Shown here: positions 8,833 to 17,733 of the stretch, one piece after another
Position numbering within the stretch: the first letter of the stretch is position 1
Layout of the letters: the number at the start of each line of letters is the position of its first letter
Source of the DNA: an uncultured Myxococcales bacterium
Lineage (GTDB): Bacteria; Myxococcota_A; Polyangia; Fen-1088
DNA: 41,934 nucleotides
Direction: 5' to 3'
Assembly: GCA_937889515.1 (NCBI GenBank)
Contig: CALAOV010000320.1
Span: 1 to 41,934, forward strand
The notes under the pieces: model-generated
Seen by the model: the letters and a program-made list of their open reading frames with translations, nothing else
The model's database searches: none
Told to the model about the DNA's origin: nothing
Made by a program: the position numbers and the translations under genes

Positions 8833-10681
8833 CTTCGAAGGGCCAGTACTCTTCGTCGTCGCCCATGAGGCCTTCGAGCTGGAGCGTGGCGAACATCTCG
8901 GCGGGGTACCGCCCGGCCCGCAGATTCTCGATCTCGATCTCGAGCTTCTTCTTCTTGCCGATGACCGCGTCGATGTGGGTCAGACGCGCCTCCCGGAGCA
9001 GCTCGCGCAGGCGCTTGTCGAGATCGGCCAGGGCGGTGGTGGCGATCACCCCGGTCGCGGCCACCAGGCCGGCGCGCAGCTTGCGCGCCTCCGCCCCCAG
9101 CGCCAGCGTGGACGCCGCCTCGTGGGCGAAGGGCCCCTGAGCGACGTTCTTGAGCCGCGCCGCCCGGTGGGCCTCGTCGGCCAGCTGGCCGACCCGCTCC
9201 TCCATCTCGGGATCGCCGGCCGCCAGGGGGCGCAGCGCCTCGACGTCCTGGACCAGGCGCACCGCCTCCGTCGCGTCGGCGTTGTCGGTTGCGCCCTTTT
9301 CGTGCGCGGTCAGCTCGTCCCAGACCGCCACCTCGTTGGGGATCATGCCGGTCTCGCGGTCGAGCGACAGGATGTCGCCATAGAACTTGTAGAAGCGCGG
9401 ATCGACCTTGAGCAGCTCGGCGATCGGATCGTGCGGCGTCGCGATGGAGGCCTTGCTGAGCAGGCGCCGGTAGAGCGCGCCGCGCTTGGCCGGATCCTTG
9501 AGCAGCGTCGCCACCTGGGCCTCGATCGGGCCGTAGGTCTTCACGAAGGCGTCCAGCGTCGCGCGCACCTGATCGAACCGGCAGGACTTGAGGTCGATCA
9601 TGGCGTGCAGCAACATCACGTCGGGCGCCAGCGGCGATTTGGGGAAGGTGTGGTCGAACTCCTCGAGAAAGGCGCTGGCCGCCTCGTACTCCCCCTTCTG
9701 GAACATCGACCAGGAGGCCTCGAACAGAGCGTCGGGGAGGCGATCGGAATCGGTGGGAACGCGGAAGTAGAAATAGTAGGCGTCGTCGTACTTCCCCTGC
9801 TCGTGCGCGATCCGGCCCAGCGCCAGGTAGGCCAGGTCCTTGACCGCGAAGTACCGCCCGTCGATGAAGAAGGTGAACCGGTCCTGATCGGCCTGCTCGA
9901 CGATCTCGCACAGCGCGTGGCGAGCGGCGGCGAAGTGTCCGTGGCGGGCGTGGAGCAGGCCGCGGAAGTAGAGCGCGGCGGCGTAGAAGCGGGACTGGCG
10001 GTCGACCTCGGAGAACAGCGATTCGGCGCGCGCGCCGTCGCCGGCCCCGTAGGCGACCTTGCCGGCCAGATAGGCATGCTCGGCGGCGCTGTCGTGGGGC
10101 AGGACCTCGCCGCGGCCGGCGTCCGTGTGATCGAGGACGGAGAGGATCTCCGCCTCTTCCTTGGTCTCGAGCGCGACGTCGACCATCATCCGGTAGGCCG
10201 GCGCGAAGAGGGGGGATTTGGTCTCGCGGCCCATCACCCGCAGCAGATAGCGCTCCGCCGACTTGTAGCCCCCCGCGCGGATGAGGGCGCGCGCCAGCGT
10301 CAGCTCGGCGGTGGCGTAGTCGGGCGCGTATTCGAACTGCGCGAAGCGCGGCGATTCGACGATGCGATAAAGGCGCACGCTCGCGATCTCGGCGTTGCCG
10401 GTGACGAGATCGTCCTCGGCCGCGGCCAGCTCGGTGCGCAGCCGGTCCAGCGTGGCCGGCTGTTTGTCCCCGCCGAGCACGCCGGCCTTCTCCAGATCGG
10501 CCAGGTATCGCCCCATGGGATCGATTGAGGTCGGGGACCCTGGGAGGGTCCCCGCGCCCCCCCGCGATGGAATCTGGCGGGCGGAGCCCGCCTCCGTCCA
10601 CGCGTTGCCGCTCGGCGCCGCCTTGGGCGCGGCATCGGCGTCCACGTGCTGGACGAGCAGGGCGACGAGGAGCGCGATCAT
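8795..10681 (-). CDS. Exported TPR protein, GltC/NfsC-like, with an in-frame palindromic element after the signal peptide
   Basis: Signal peptide [20 protein letters not shown]-like repeats; residues [27 protein letters not shown] are encoded by a repeat also found intergenically at 14967-15046. Confidence 0.8.
   Translation of the reverse strand: MIALLVALLVQHVDADAAPKAAPSGNAWTEAGSARQIPSRGGAGTLPGSPTSIDPMGRYLADLEKAGVLGGDKQPATLDRLRTELAAAEDDLVTGNAEIASVRLYRIVESPRFAQFEYAPDYATAELTLARALIRAGGYKSAERYLLRVMGRETKSPLFAPAYRMMVDVALETKEEAEILSVLDHTDAGRGEVLPHDSAAEHAYLAGKVAYGAGDGARAESLFSEVDRQSRFYAAALYFRGLLHARHGHFAAARHALCEIVEQADQDRFTFFIDGRYFAVKDLAYLALGRIAHEQGKYDDAYYFYFRVPTDSDRLPDALFEASWSMFQKGEYEAASAFLEEFDHTFPKSPLAPDVMLLHAMIDLKSCRFDQVRATLDAFVKTYGPIEAQVATLLKDPAKRGALYRRLLSKASIATPHDPIAELLKVDPRFYKFYGDILSLDRETGMIPNEVAVWDELTAHEKGATDNADATEAVRLVQDVEALRPLAAGDPEMEERVGQLADEAHRAARLKNVAQGPFAHEAASTLALGAEARKLRAGLVAATGVIATTALADLDKRLRELLREARLTHIDAVIGKKKKLEIEIENLRAGRYPAEMFATLQLEGLMGDDEEYWPFEGEYWSDEYENFK
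10523..10604. repeat. Palindromic interspersed element, copy A (inside CDS 8795-10681)
   Basis: GATTGAGGTCGGGGACCCTGGGAGGGTCCCCGCGCCCCCCCGCGATGG...GGCGGGCGGAGCCCGCC...CCACGCG; two hairpins. Confidence 0.88.
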
Positions 10682-11391
10682 TTCTCCGACCGGACCTCGA
10701 TCTCGACCTCGGGCTCGTACCCGGGCAGGTCGCCGTCGTCGTCGCCGGTGATGACCACGTTCGTTCGCTGGCCGTCGGGAACGTCGATGACGAAGGTCTG
10801 CTCGGATTCGTAGCCCAGATCGGCGTGTTCCTTTTCACTCTTCTTGCCGGGGCGGACTTCGATCCGCACGGTCAGCGTGTGCGGGCCGGGCTTGGCCGGG
10901 CGCTCGGAGACCTTGATGAGCTCGTCGACCAGCGGCTTTTCGCCCGAGTCCCAGATGGAGTTGCCGTCGAGGCGGATCTCCGCGCGGCGCAGGATGAAGT
11001 CCGGCGCTCCCTTCCAGCGCAGCGTCGCCGCCAGCTTCGATTCGTAGATTCCCTCCTCGACCAGCTCGGCGCGGGCGCGCGAGCGGAACAGCTCGTCGCG
11101 CAGCCGATCGTATTCGGAGCGCAGCTTGGCCAGGTCGACGGCGGGCGGCGGCGCGGGCGGCGCCATCTGCTGCTCGACCGACTCGTTGCCTGCGCCCGAG
11201 GGCGCCGGGGAGGATTTCGACCCGGCCGTTCGCCCGGCGTCGGGCGTCGATTCGGCCGCGGGATCGTTCTTGGCCGCGCGGGCCGGCCCGGCCGCCAGCG
11301 CGAGCCCGGCCAGCGTCAGCGACAGAACCAGGCGCCCCGCGCGGTATCGGGGCTGGCAGGCGATGTTTCCTGGGATCTTCATTTTGATCAC
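10678..11391 (-). CDS. Exported protein of unknown function in the Glt/Nfs-like operon
   Basis: Signal peptide (LVLSLTLAGLALAAGPARA), predicted helical segment then beta-rich domain; 4-nt overlaps on both sides. Confidence 0.7.
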   Translation of the reverse strand: MIKMKIPGNIACQPRYRAGRLVLSLTLAGLALAAGPARAAKNDPAAESTPDAGRTAGSKSSPAPSGAGNESVEQQMAPPAPPPAVDLAKLRSEYDRLRDELFRSRARAELVEEGIYESKLAATLRWKGAPDFILRRAEIRLDGNSIWDSGEKPLVDELIKVSERPAKPGPHTLTVRIEVRPGKKSEKEHADLGYESEQTFVIDVPDGQRTNVVITGDDDGDLPGYEPEVEIEVRSEK

Positions 11392-12182
11392 TCCCGTATC
11401 GGCAGGTAGAGGCTGAGACCGATGGTGGTGGTGAGATCGTTGACCAGCAGCGTCTGCGCCAGCAGCTGCTGCCGGTAGATGTGGTCGCGCACGTCGATGC
11501 GGATGGCCCAGGCGTGGCCCAGGAAGAACTTGAAGCCGAAGCCGCCGCTGCCGGCGAGATCCTCGGACACCACCGAATCGACCACGCCGGCGCCGCCCGC
11601 CAGGTAGAAATCGAAATGGGTGATCGATCCGCCGAGCCGCATCTTGGCGTGCGCGGGCAACCAGATCAGATCGGCGTCGAAGTAGAGCTCGCGGCGCGGT
11701 CGTCCTTGCAGGACCGCGAACGTCCGCTCGAGCTCTGGTCCCCCGTACGACGTCAGGCTGGTGATCGCCGCCGAGGCCTCGACGCCGAGGTCTTCGGTCA
11801 TGTGATAGGTGTAGGCGAGGCCCAGCGTCCCCGGCGTGGGCGTCGAGCGGAGCCCGGGAACGCGGCCGAGGTAGGGAATGTCGCCCAGGTGGCCGGAATA
11901 GACCCCGTCGAAGAGGTCGGAAGAGTAATAGCCGCCCTGGATGGTCAGCTCGTGGCGGTTGGTCTGCTGAAACAGGCGGTCGCGGCTGGTCCGCTGCTTT
12001 CGCTTGGCGAACAGATCCGCCTTGATATCTTCGTCGATGCAGGCGTCGCCGCCCTTGCCGTCGGAGGTGCTGGTAGCCGCGGTGGCGTCCTCGTCCGACG
12101 TCGCGTCGTCGTCCGCCAGCGTGGGCCTAGCCGTTGCCAGCAGCAGCGCCAGCGACGAAAGGGCGATGGTCAGCCGAGCCAT
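11388..12182 (-). CDS. Outer-membrane beta-barrel protein, GltB/NfsB-like
   Basis: Signal peptide; barrel-like strands; final GLSLYLPI; paralogous to the next ORF (shared RHELTIQGGYYSSD / RFELSGLGGFYAAD pattern). Confidence 0.75.
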   Translation of the reverse strand: MARLTIALSSLALLLATARPTLADDDATSDEDATAATSTSDGKGGDACIDEDIKADLFAKRKQRTSRDRLFQQTNRHELTIQGGYYSSDLFDGVYSGHLGDIPYLGRVPGLRSTPTPGTLGLAYTYHMTEDLGVEASAAITSLTSYGGPELERTFAVLQGRPRRELYFDADLIWLPAHAKMRLGGSITHFDFYLAGGAGVVDSVVSEDLAGSGGFGFKFFLGHAWAIRIDVRDHIYRQQLLAQTLLVNDLTTTIGLSLYLPIRE

Positions 12183-13045
12183 AGGCTGAACCCCGCCAGG
12201 ACGTTGATGTTGTTGGTGATGCGCCCGCGGCTCAGCACCTCCTGCGGCAGCAGGAAGTCGCGGAGGTCCAGCCGGAACGAGAAGAAGCGGTTGAAGTAGA
12301 GCTTGAGCCCACCGCCGACCTCCCAGGTCAGGCCGAGGACGCTCGGGTCGAAGGTGCGGCCGGCCCCGGCGACCGCGAAGATGTCGCTGTGAAGGATCCG
12401 CGTCTCGCTGAACTTGAACTTCGCATGGATGGGCGACCAGAGCAGCGAGAGCATCCCCTGCCAGGCGATGCCGGGCTGGAAGTGGGTCTGCTGATCGAAA
12501 GAGGTAAACGCTTCCTCCAGGCGAAACCGCATCGGCGTCCGTGTGACCAGCGCTTCGAGCCCGAAATCCTCCGACGGGTAGAACGACAGCGCGCCGCCGT
12601 AGCTGTAGGTGGACGACAGAGCGTCGGCCGCGTAGAAGCCGCCGAGGCCGGAGAGCTCGAAGCGGTGACGCTTGAGGAAGTCGCGCCGCTGGACCCCCTT
12701 GCGGCGACCGCCCGTCGCATCGCCTTCCAGGCAGGCCAGGCCGTGTAGCGCCGATTCGGGCTCCTCGTCGGTTTCGCCGAGCTCGCTGTCGGCCTCGCCG
12801 GCCTCGCCGCCCGCGCTGCCGTCGGACTGGGACCGGCCGGCGCTCGAGCTGTCTTTTGAGCTGTCCTTGGACCCCTCTTTCGAATCCTCATCGGCGGGCG
12901 TAGCCTCGGAATCGTCGTCGCCGCCGCCCTTGTCCTCGAAAAGGTTGTCGGTCGGCTTCGAGCCCGCCAACGGGGGCGCGGCTAGCGCGGGGATCCCGTT
13001 GGTGAGCCCGTAGGCCAGAGCGAGGACGACCGTCGCACGTACCAA
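12170..13045 (-). CDS. Outer-membrane beta-barrel protein, GltA/NfsA-like
   Basis: Acidic Ser-rich N-terminal region followed by barrel; same KHRFELSGLGGFYAADALSSTYSYGGALSFYPSEDFGLEA pattern as its neighbour; first gene of the minus-strand operon. Confidence 0.75.
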   Translation of the reverse strand: MVRATVVLALAYGLTNGIPALAAPPLAGSKPTDNLFEDKGGGDDDSEATPADEDSKEGSKDSSKDSSSAGRSQSDGSAGGEAGEADSELGETDEEPESALHGLACLEGDATGGRRKGVQRRDFLKRHRFELSGLGGFYAADALSSTYSYGGALSFYPSEDFGLEALVTRTPMRFRLEEAFTSFDQQTHFQPGIAWQGMLSLLWSPIHAKFKFSETRILHSDIFAVAGAGRTFDPSVLGLTWEVGGGLKLYFNRFFSFRLDLRDFLLPQEVLSRGRITNNINVLAGFSLWLG

Positions 13046-13105
13046 CGCCCAAAAATCGTAGTCCTAGCGCAGTGCGCTTGGCAAGGTTCGTCATGCTTCT
13101 TTTTC

Positions 13106-14968
13106 ATGAAAACCTCGTCGAGAAATGACATCTATTCCGGCAGGACGATGTTCCGCGCCGGCTTTATCCACGTTATTCGCACCGCAACGACCGAGAGGCG
13201 GGTGGCGCAACATGGGGGCGACGGTGTGGCGCAACGTGCGAGACGTGATCATTCACCCCACATCGGGTCGATTGGGACCGGGTGGGCGACCGGCTGGCTG
13301 GTCGCGGTGGCCGCGGGTTTGGCCGGTCTGGTCTGTTTCGCCTGTTCGGGATCCAAATCCCCCCCTCCGATCGAGGGGGGGGTCGCGCCACGACAGTGCT
13401 CGGGCAGCGCCCTGTGCGTGGGCGCCACCATCCACATGTGTCAGGGGGACATGATCGGGGACGAGATCGAAGACTGCGCGCCGAGCGGCCAGGTCTGCAG
13501 CCTCGCCCGCTGCACCTCGCCCGATTGTCAGATGGCGGAGGCCAACGCCAGCAGCGTCGTCGGTTGTCTCTTCTACACGCTCGAGGCGGAGACGGTCGGG
13601 GAGGATCAGGCCAATCCCACCAGCTTCCTGGTTTCCAATCCGGGTGGCGATGCCGCCACCGTCGAGATCCAGCGCCCCAGCGTCGGCGCGGACGGCACCA
13701 CGCAATGGATGGGTGGAACCTCCACCCCGGTGCCGAGCGGCCAGTCGGGCCGGCTGGTCCTGCCCGGTGGGGCCGAGGTGACCGGGATCGGGACCCGGAT
13801 CGGCGGAGCCGTCCGTATCTCCAGCGACCGGCCGGTCACCGTCGTCGAGATCGAGGGCGACGACGTCGCCCAGAACGCGACCAGCACGGGGGGCACGATG
13901 ATCCTGCCACTCCAGTCGCTCGGGATCTCCTACCTGTCCGTCACCTATCCGGAGATGGCCACGCCGGCCATCGCAAACATCCCGGGCAGCCGCGGCGGGG
14001 CGGCCCGGGTGATGGTCATCGGCACGCAGCAGGGGACCACGATCCATTTCCTTCCGTTCGGGGCGGTCTCGGCCGCGCCCGGCGACGGCTTCGGCGGACT
14101 CGCCGCGGGCGAGGACTATCCGGTCGTGTTGAACGACGGCGACGTCTTTCAGATCTATAGCGGCGCCGACGGCGAGGATCTGACCGGGAGCCTGGTCACC
14201 GCGGGTCAGCCCATCGCGGTCTTCTCGGGCAACATCTCGACGACCTACGGGTCGCAGGTGACGGGAATCAATTCACCGGATATGGCGCATGAACAGATGC
14301 CGCCCATCGCCACCTGGAGCCAGACCTACGTCGCGGCATCGCTGACGCCGCAATCGAACATCGATTGCACGTCGTTCTTTGGCACCAGCGGGGCGTCGAT
14401 CTGGCGGGTGCTGGCCGCAACCAACGGGACCAGCGTCACCTTCGAGGGGCCCGGGGTAGACACCTTGCAGCTGCTGCCGGCCGGGGGCGTGGCCGCGCCC
14501 CTCGAGCAGCCCCTCGCGCTCGACGCGGGCCAAGCGGCGTCGCTCATCGGCGTCGGTAGCTTCACGGTGGCCGGGACGTATCCGATTCTGGTGACGCAAG
14601 GGATGGATTGCGAGCCGAGCCTGTCGCTGGCGATCGCCGTCGACGCCGGCACGCTGGTCAAGAGTCTGCCGTTCGCGGTGCTTCCGAATTTCGATCAGCT
14701 TCTGGGGATCGTCCGGCCCCAGAGCACGGAGGTGGATCTGGACGGCAGCGCCATCCCCGACGGCGCGTTCCAGTCGGTCGGCGAGATGTTCGAGGTGGCC
14801 GAGGTTCCTCTCGGCGCCTGCCCGCCGAACCAGGGCGTCTGCCCGCACGTCTTGACCGGCGCGGCCGGGTTCGGGATGACCTTGCGCGGAATGGACGTCC
14901 AGTCGAGCTACGCACTGACGGCGCCCGGACTCCGCTGCGACCCGGGTAACGAAGTCTGTCTGAACTGA
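13106..14968 (+). CDS. IgGFc-binding-protein-like lipoprotein
   Basis: Lipobox LAGLVCFAC; domain pattern ISSDRPVTVVEIEGDDVAQNAT...MILPLQSLGISYLSVTYPE...AGQPIAVFSGN...HEQMPPIATWSQTYV. True start uncertain (GTG 13202 or 13226 plausible). Confidence 0.75.
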   Translation: MKTSSRNDIYSGRTMFRAGFIHVIRTATTERRVAQHGGDGVAQRARRDHSPHIGSIGTGWATGWLVAVAAGLAGLVCFACSGSKSPPPIEGGVAPRQCSGSALCVGATIHMCQGDMIGDEIEDCAPSGQVCSLARCTSPDCQMAEANASSVVGCLFYTLEAETVGEDQANPTSFLVSNPGGDAATVEIQRPSVGADGTTQWMGGTSTPVPSGQSGRLVLPGGAEVTGIGTRIGGAVRISSDRPVTVVEIEGDDVAQNATSTGGTMILPLQSLGISYLSVTYPEMATPAIANIPGSRGGAARVMVIGTQQGTTIHFLPFGAVSAAPGDGFGGLAAGEDYPVVLNDGDVFQIYSGADGEDLTGSLVTAGQPIAVFSGNISTTYGSQVTGINSPDMAHEQMPPIATWSQTYVAASLTPQSNIDCTSFFGTSGASIWRVLAATNGTSVTFEGPGVDTLQLLPAGGVAAPLEQPLALDAGQAASLIGVGSFTVAGTYPILVTQGMDCEPSLSLAIAVDAGTLVKSLPFAVLPNFDQLLGIVRPQSTEVDLDGSAIPDGAFQSVGEMFEVAEVPLGACPPNQGVCPHVLTGAAGFGMTLRGMDVQSSYALTAPGLRCDPGNEVCLN

Positions 14969-15046
14969 TTGAGTTCGGGACCCTGGGAGGGTCCCGCGCC
15001 CCCCGCGATGGGGTCGGGCCGGCGGAGCCGTCCCTCCCCCGACGCG
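14967..15046. repeat. Palindromic interspersed element, copy B
   Basis: GATTGAGTTCGGGACCCTGGGAGGGTCCCGCGCCCCCCGCGATGGGGTCGGGCCGGCGGAGCCGTCCCTCCCCCGACGCG; begins at the stop codon of the preceding gene. Confidence 0.88.
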
Positions 15047-15050
15047 ATAT

Positions 15051-15096
15051 AGTTCGGGACCCTGGGAGGGTCCCGCGCCCCCCGCTTCCCCACGCG
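15051..15096. repeat. Palindromic interspersed element, copy C (lacks second hairpin)
   Basis: AGTTCGGGACCCTGGGAGGGTCCCGCGCCCCCCGC-TTCCCCACGCG, in tandem with copy B. Confidence 0.82.
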
Positions 15097-15121
15097 ATCT
15101 AGGGCTTTCGAATAGCGTCGG

Positions 15122-15949
15122 CTAGGCGCCTTTGAGGGCTTCGAGGTCGGCGCGGAGGTTGTCGGGGGTGAAGTTGTCGCGCTTGCGCCGCACGTCGAAG
15201 TAGAGGAGCACCATCCCGAGGACCGGGACCGGGAGCAGCACCATGGTGATGAGATCGCCGAACAGCGAGCTGGCGAAGATCGCCGACTGCGGGACGAGGG
15301 CGCTGGCCACCACCTGCGCGATCCCGCGGAGGAGCCCGAAGACCAACACCACCAAGGTCACCCGCAGCCAGTCGGAGCGAACCAGCGCCACGCTGCGCTC
15401 GAGCGCGGCGCGTCCGCCGATTCCTTCGATCAGCACAACCGGCGAGACGAAGGCGAAGAGAAGGGCCAGGACCAGCCCGGGGATGAGGAAGAAGACGCAC
15501 CCGATCGCTACTAAGAAGGCGGCGGGGATGACGGCCGACAGAAGCTTACCGAGACGGCGGAAGAGGAGCATCCAGACCTCGCGCCATTCGGCGTGGCCGC
15601 CGAGGACGCGATCGGCGACCGAGATGGTGAGCGCCCCGTTGGTCAGCGGCACGATGATCCCGTACAGGAAGAACGCCGTCACCAGTGTCCCCAGCAGGCC
15701 GAACAGGTAGACGCTGAGGCCACCCCCCAGCGCCGCGCTCGGATCGGCCGAAGCCGCCAGCGCCACGGTCGGGCCGAGGATCGCCGACAGCGCCAGCGAT
15801 TTGATGATCGAGGCCGGGACCAGCAGCAGCGCGCAGGTGATGAGCAGCGGCTTGGCGTGCGCGCGATAGAGCTGGAAGGCCTCGCTGAGAAGGTCCGCGA
15901 CCCCTTTTTCTGGCACCGGGGGAACCTGAGGATCGAGCGTTTCGGACAT
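15122..15949 (-). CDS. Polytopic membrane protein (YciC / glycerophosphodiesterase membrane-domain-like)
   Basis: Several hydrophobic helices; ATG at 15949 (MSETLDPQVPPVPEKGVADLLSEAFQLYRAHAKPLLI) preferred; ORF extends to 15982. Confidence 0.72.
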   Translation of the reverse strand: MSETLDPQVPPVPEKGVADLLSEAFQLYRAHAKPLLITCALLLVPASIIKSLALSAILGPTVALAASADPSAALGGGLSVYLFGLLGTLVTAFFLYGIIVPLTNGALTISVADRVLGGHAEWREVWMLLFRRLGKLLSAVIPAAFLVAIGCVFFLIPGLVLALLFAFVSPVVLIEGIGGRAALERSVALVRSDWLRVTLVVLVFGLLRGIAQVVASALVPQSAIFASSLFGDLITMVLLPVPVLGMVLLYFDVRRKRDNFTPDNLRADLEALKGA

Positions 15950-16019
15950 CGGTGGCCTCCTGTCTTCGGGAGCGGTGAGCATATATCGAAGGCGGCTGCG
16001 CGTGTTAAAAGCTCACCCC

Positions 16020-16700
16020 ATGCGCCGGCGCTTCGCACCCGCCTGCCCGACGATGCTGCTGGCGCTCGCGGTCTGCGCGGTGCCGCGGCCGGCGGGGGCC
16101 GAGACCGGGGTGGCGGACGAGATCTTCGCGGGCGACCCCGCAGCGGTCGAGCTGCCCGCGCGGCCGCGCTTGTCGCTGGCGGCCGGGATGGGCGCGACCT
16201 TCGACGCGACCGGGTTTTCCAGCGGCACCCACGCGATCCCGGCGTTCTTGGCGGTGGGTGGCTTCGGAGATCGCCTGCTGGGCCTCGATCTGGGATCGTT
16301 CGCGTCGTCGGCCTCCGGTCGATTTCACGGCGACGGAGACAGCCCGGTCGACCGGCTGGCCCTGGACGCTTTCGGCGTGGTCCGTCCCGCCGCCCCCCTC
16401 CGGCCGGGCGACGACCGCTATCGGATGCGCGTCCTACGTACGCTGGCCGGCGAGCTCGGGCTGGGGCTCGAGCGCGACGGCCGGGCATCCGGCTCGGGCA
16501 GCCGGTTTGCGCTCCACACGGGGGCGCGGGTCGAACTGCCGCTGACGCGGGCCGGGGAGGCGAGCGAGCTGCGGTTGAGATTGGCCGTGCGGCGGGCGAT
16601 CGGGCTCTACACGCCCCGGATCTACGGCGCCACCGCCAGCGACGTCACCTCGGTCGGCGATACCACCGAGGTCTACGCCGCGCTGGCGGTGGTATTTTAG
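16020..16700 (+). CDS. Exported protein of unknown function
   Basis: Signal peptide MRRRFAPACPTMLLALAVCAVPRPAGA; ORF extends upstream to 15975. Confidence 0.6.
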   Translation: MRRRFAPACPTMLLALAVCAVPRPAGAETGVADEIFAGDPAAVELPARPRLSLAAGMGATFDATGFSSGTHAIPAFLAVGGFGDRLLGLDLGSFASSASGRFHGDGDSPVDRLALDAFGVVRPAAPLRPGDDRYRMRVLRTLAGELGLGLERDGRASGSGSRFALHTGARVELPLTRAGEASELRLRLAVRRAIGLYTPRIYGATASDVTSVGDTTEVYAALAVVF

Positions 16701-16773
16701 GCTCGCTGCCGGGGCTGGTAGTTTAGGCGCACGCTGGTGGATCCGGCCCTCAAGCGCGGGGCGCGGGGCGTCG

Positions 16774-17724
16774 ATGCGATCGCCGATGGCAGGTCGACGT
16801 GAAAACGCGGTACGGGGCTCGGTCGCCTGCGCGGCGATCGTCTGCGCGGCGGCGGCGGGCGCGACCGGTTGCTCGACCACCATCGAGGTGCACCCCGCGG
16901 CCGAATCGCTGGCGCCCCGCATCGCGACCGTGGTCGGCCTCCCCCTGTCGATCGGCTGGGGCGGCGCCACGGAGCTTCAGCGGATCCAGCGCCGCAGCAG
17001 CGACAGCCTCATCGCGGCCACCGGCGGCCGGGCCGTGATCGCCGAGGAGCTCATCACGGGCGAGGACGACGCGCAGGTCGCCCTGGCGCTGCGCGCGCTC
17101 GGTGAGGATCCGGCGCTGGCCCTCACCTTCGCGATCGGCGTGACCTTCGGGGGCCGGCAGGTGAGCGGCGTCTCGGCCATCCCCGGTTTCATCGTCGGGA
17201 AAAACCTGGTCGTCGATTACCACGCGCGCATCGAGGTCCGTCACGTCGGCGCGAGCGAGGTCATCGGGACTGTCGAGACCGTCGCGACCGGCGCCCCGAA
17301 CGAGCCCGAGGTGGCCCCAAACGGCGACAAGCACGCCGCGATGGAGGCCATCGACAGCGCGATCGCCAAGGCAGTCGCCACGTTTGCCCCGCGGCTCGTC
17401 TCGCCGACCCGGACGGCGCTGATCGTGGAGGTCCCGGTGGCCGCCTCGAAGAACGCGGCGCGGAGATTGGCGGCGCTCACCCAGCTCTACCCCGAGCTCT
17501 CACTCGACCAGATGCAGGCGCTCGCGCAGAGCCGCGAACGCTTCCTGGTGGTGGCGCCCGGCGAGCTGGCCGCGCTGGGGCTGACGCGTGGCGATCTGGT
17601 CGGCGTCCCGGGCGGGCCGACGGCCGCCAGCCGGGCGGCGCTGGCCCGGACCGTCGCCCGTGGGCGGAAGCCGGCGCTGGCGATCGAACGCGCTGGGCAG
17701 CGATATATCCTGGCATCGCGGTAG
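16774..17724 (+). CDS. Lipoprotein of unknown function
   Basis: Lipobox CAAAAGATGC; continuous ORF in the coding frame. Confidence 0.6.
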   Translation: MRSPMAGRRENAVRGSVACAAIVCAAAAGATGCSTTIEVHPAAESLAPRIATVVGLPLSIGWGGATELQRIQRRSSDSLIAATGGRAVIAEELITGEDDAQVALALRALGEDPALALTFAIGVTFGGRQVSGVSAIPGFIVGKNLVVDYHARIEVRHVGASEVIGTVETVATGAPNEPEVAPNGDKHAAMEAIDSAIAKAVATFAPRLVSPTRTALIVEVPVAASKNAARRLAALTQLYPELSLDQMQALAQSRERFLVVAPGELAALGLTRGDLVGVPGGPTAASRAALARTVARGRKPALAIERAGQRYILASR

Positions 17725-17733
17725 ACTGCGCGC

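Noticed and set aside
5467-11409. Long plus-strand ORFs (1043 aa at 5467-8598, 617 aa at 8675-10528, 294 aa at 10525-11409)
   Set aside because: Antisense shadow ORFs typical of high GC; compositionally biased (Leu/Val/Arg/Gly/Asp), no signal peptide or domain logic, while the minus strand encodes clear TPR proteins.
14967-15096. Repeats B/C as a simple transcription terminator of the IgGFc-like gene
   Set aside because: The same sequence recurs inside a coding region at 10523-10604, and each copy has flanking conserved non-hairpin sequence; an interspersed element explains more, though terminator activity is not excluded.
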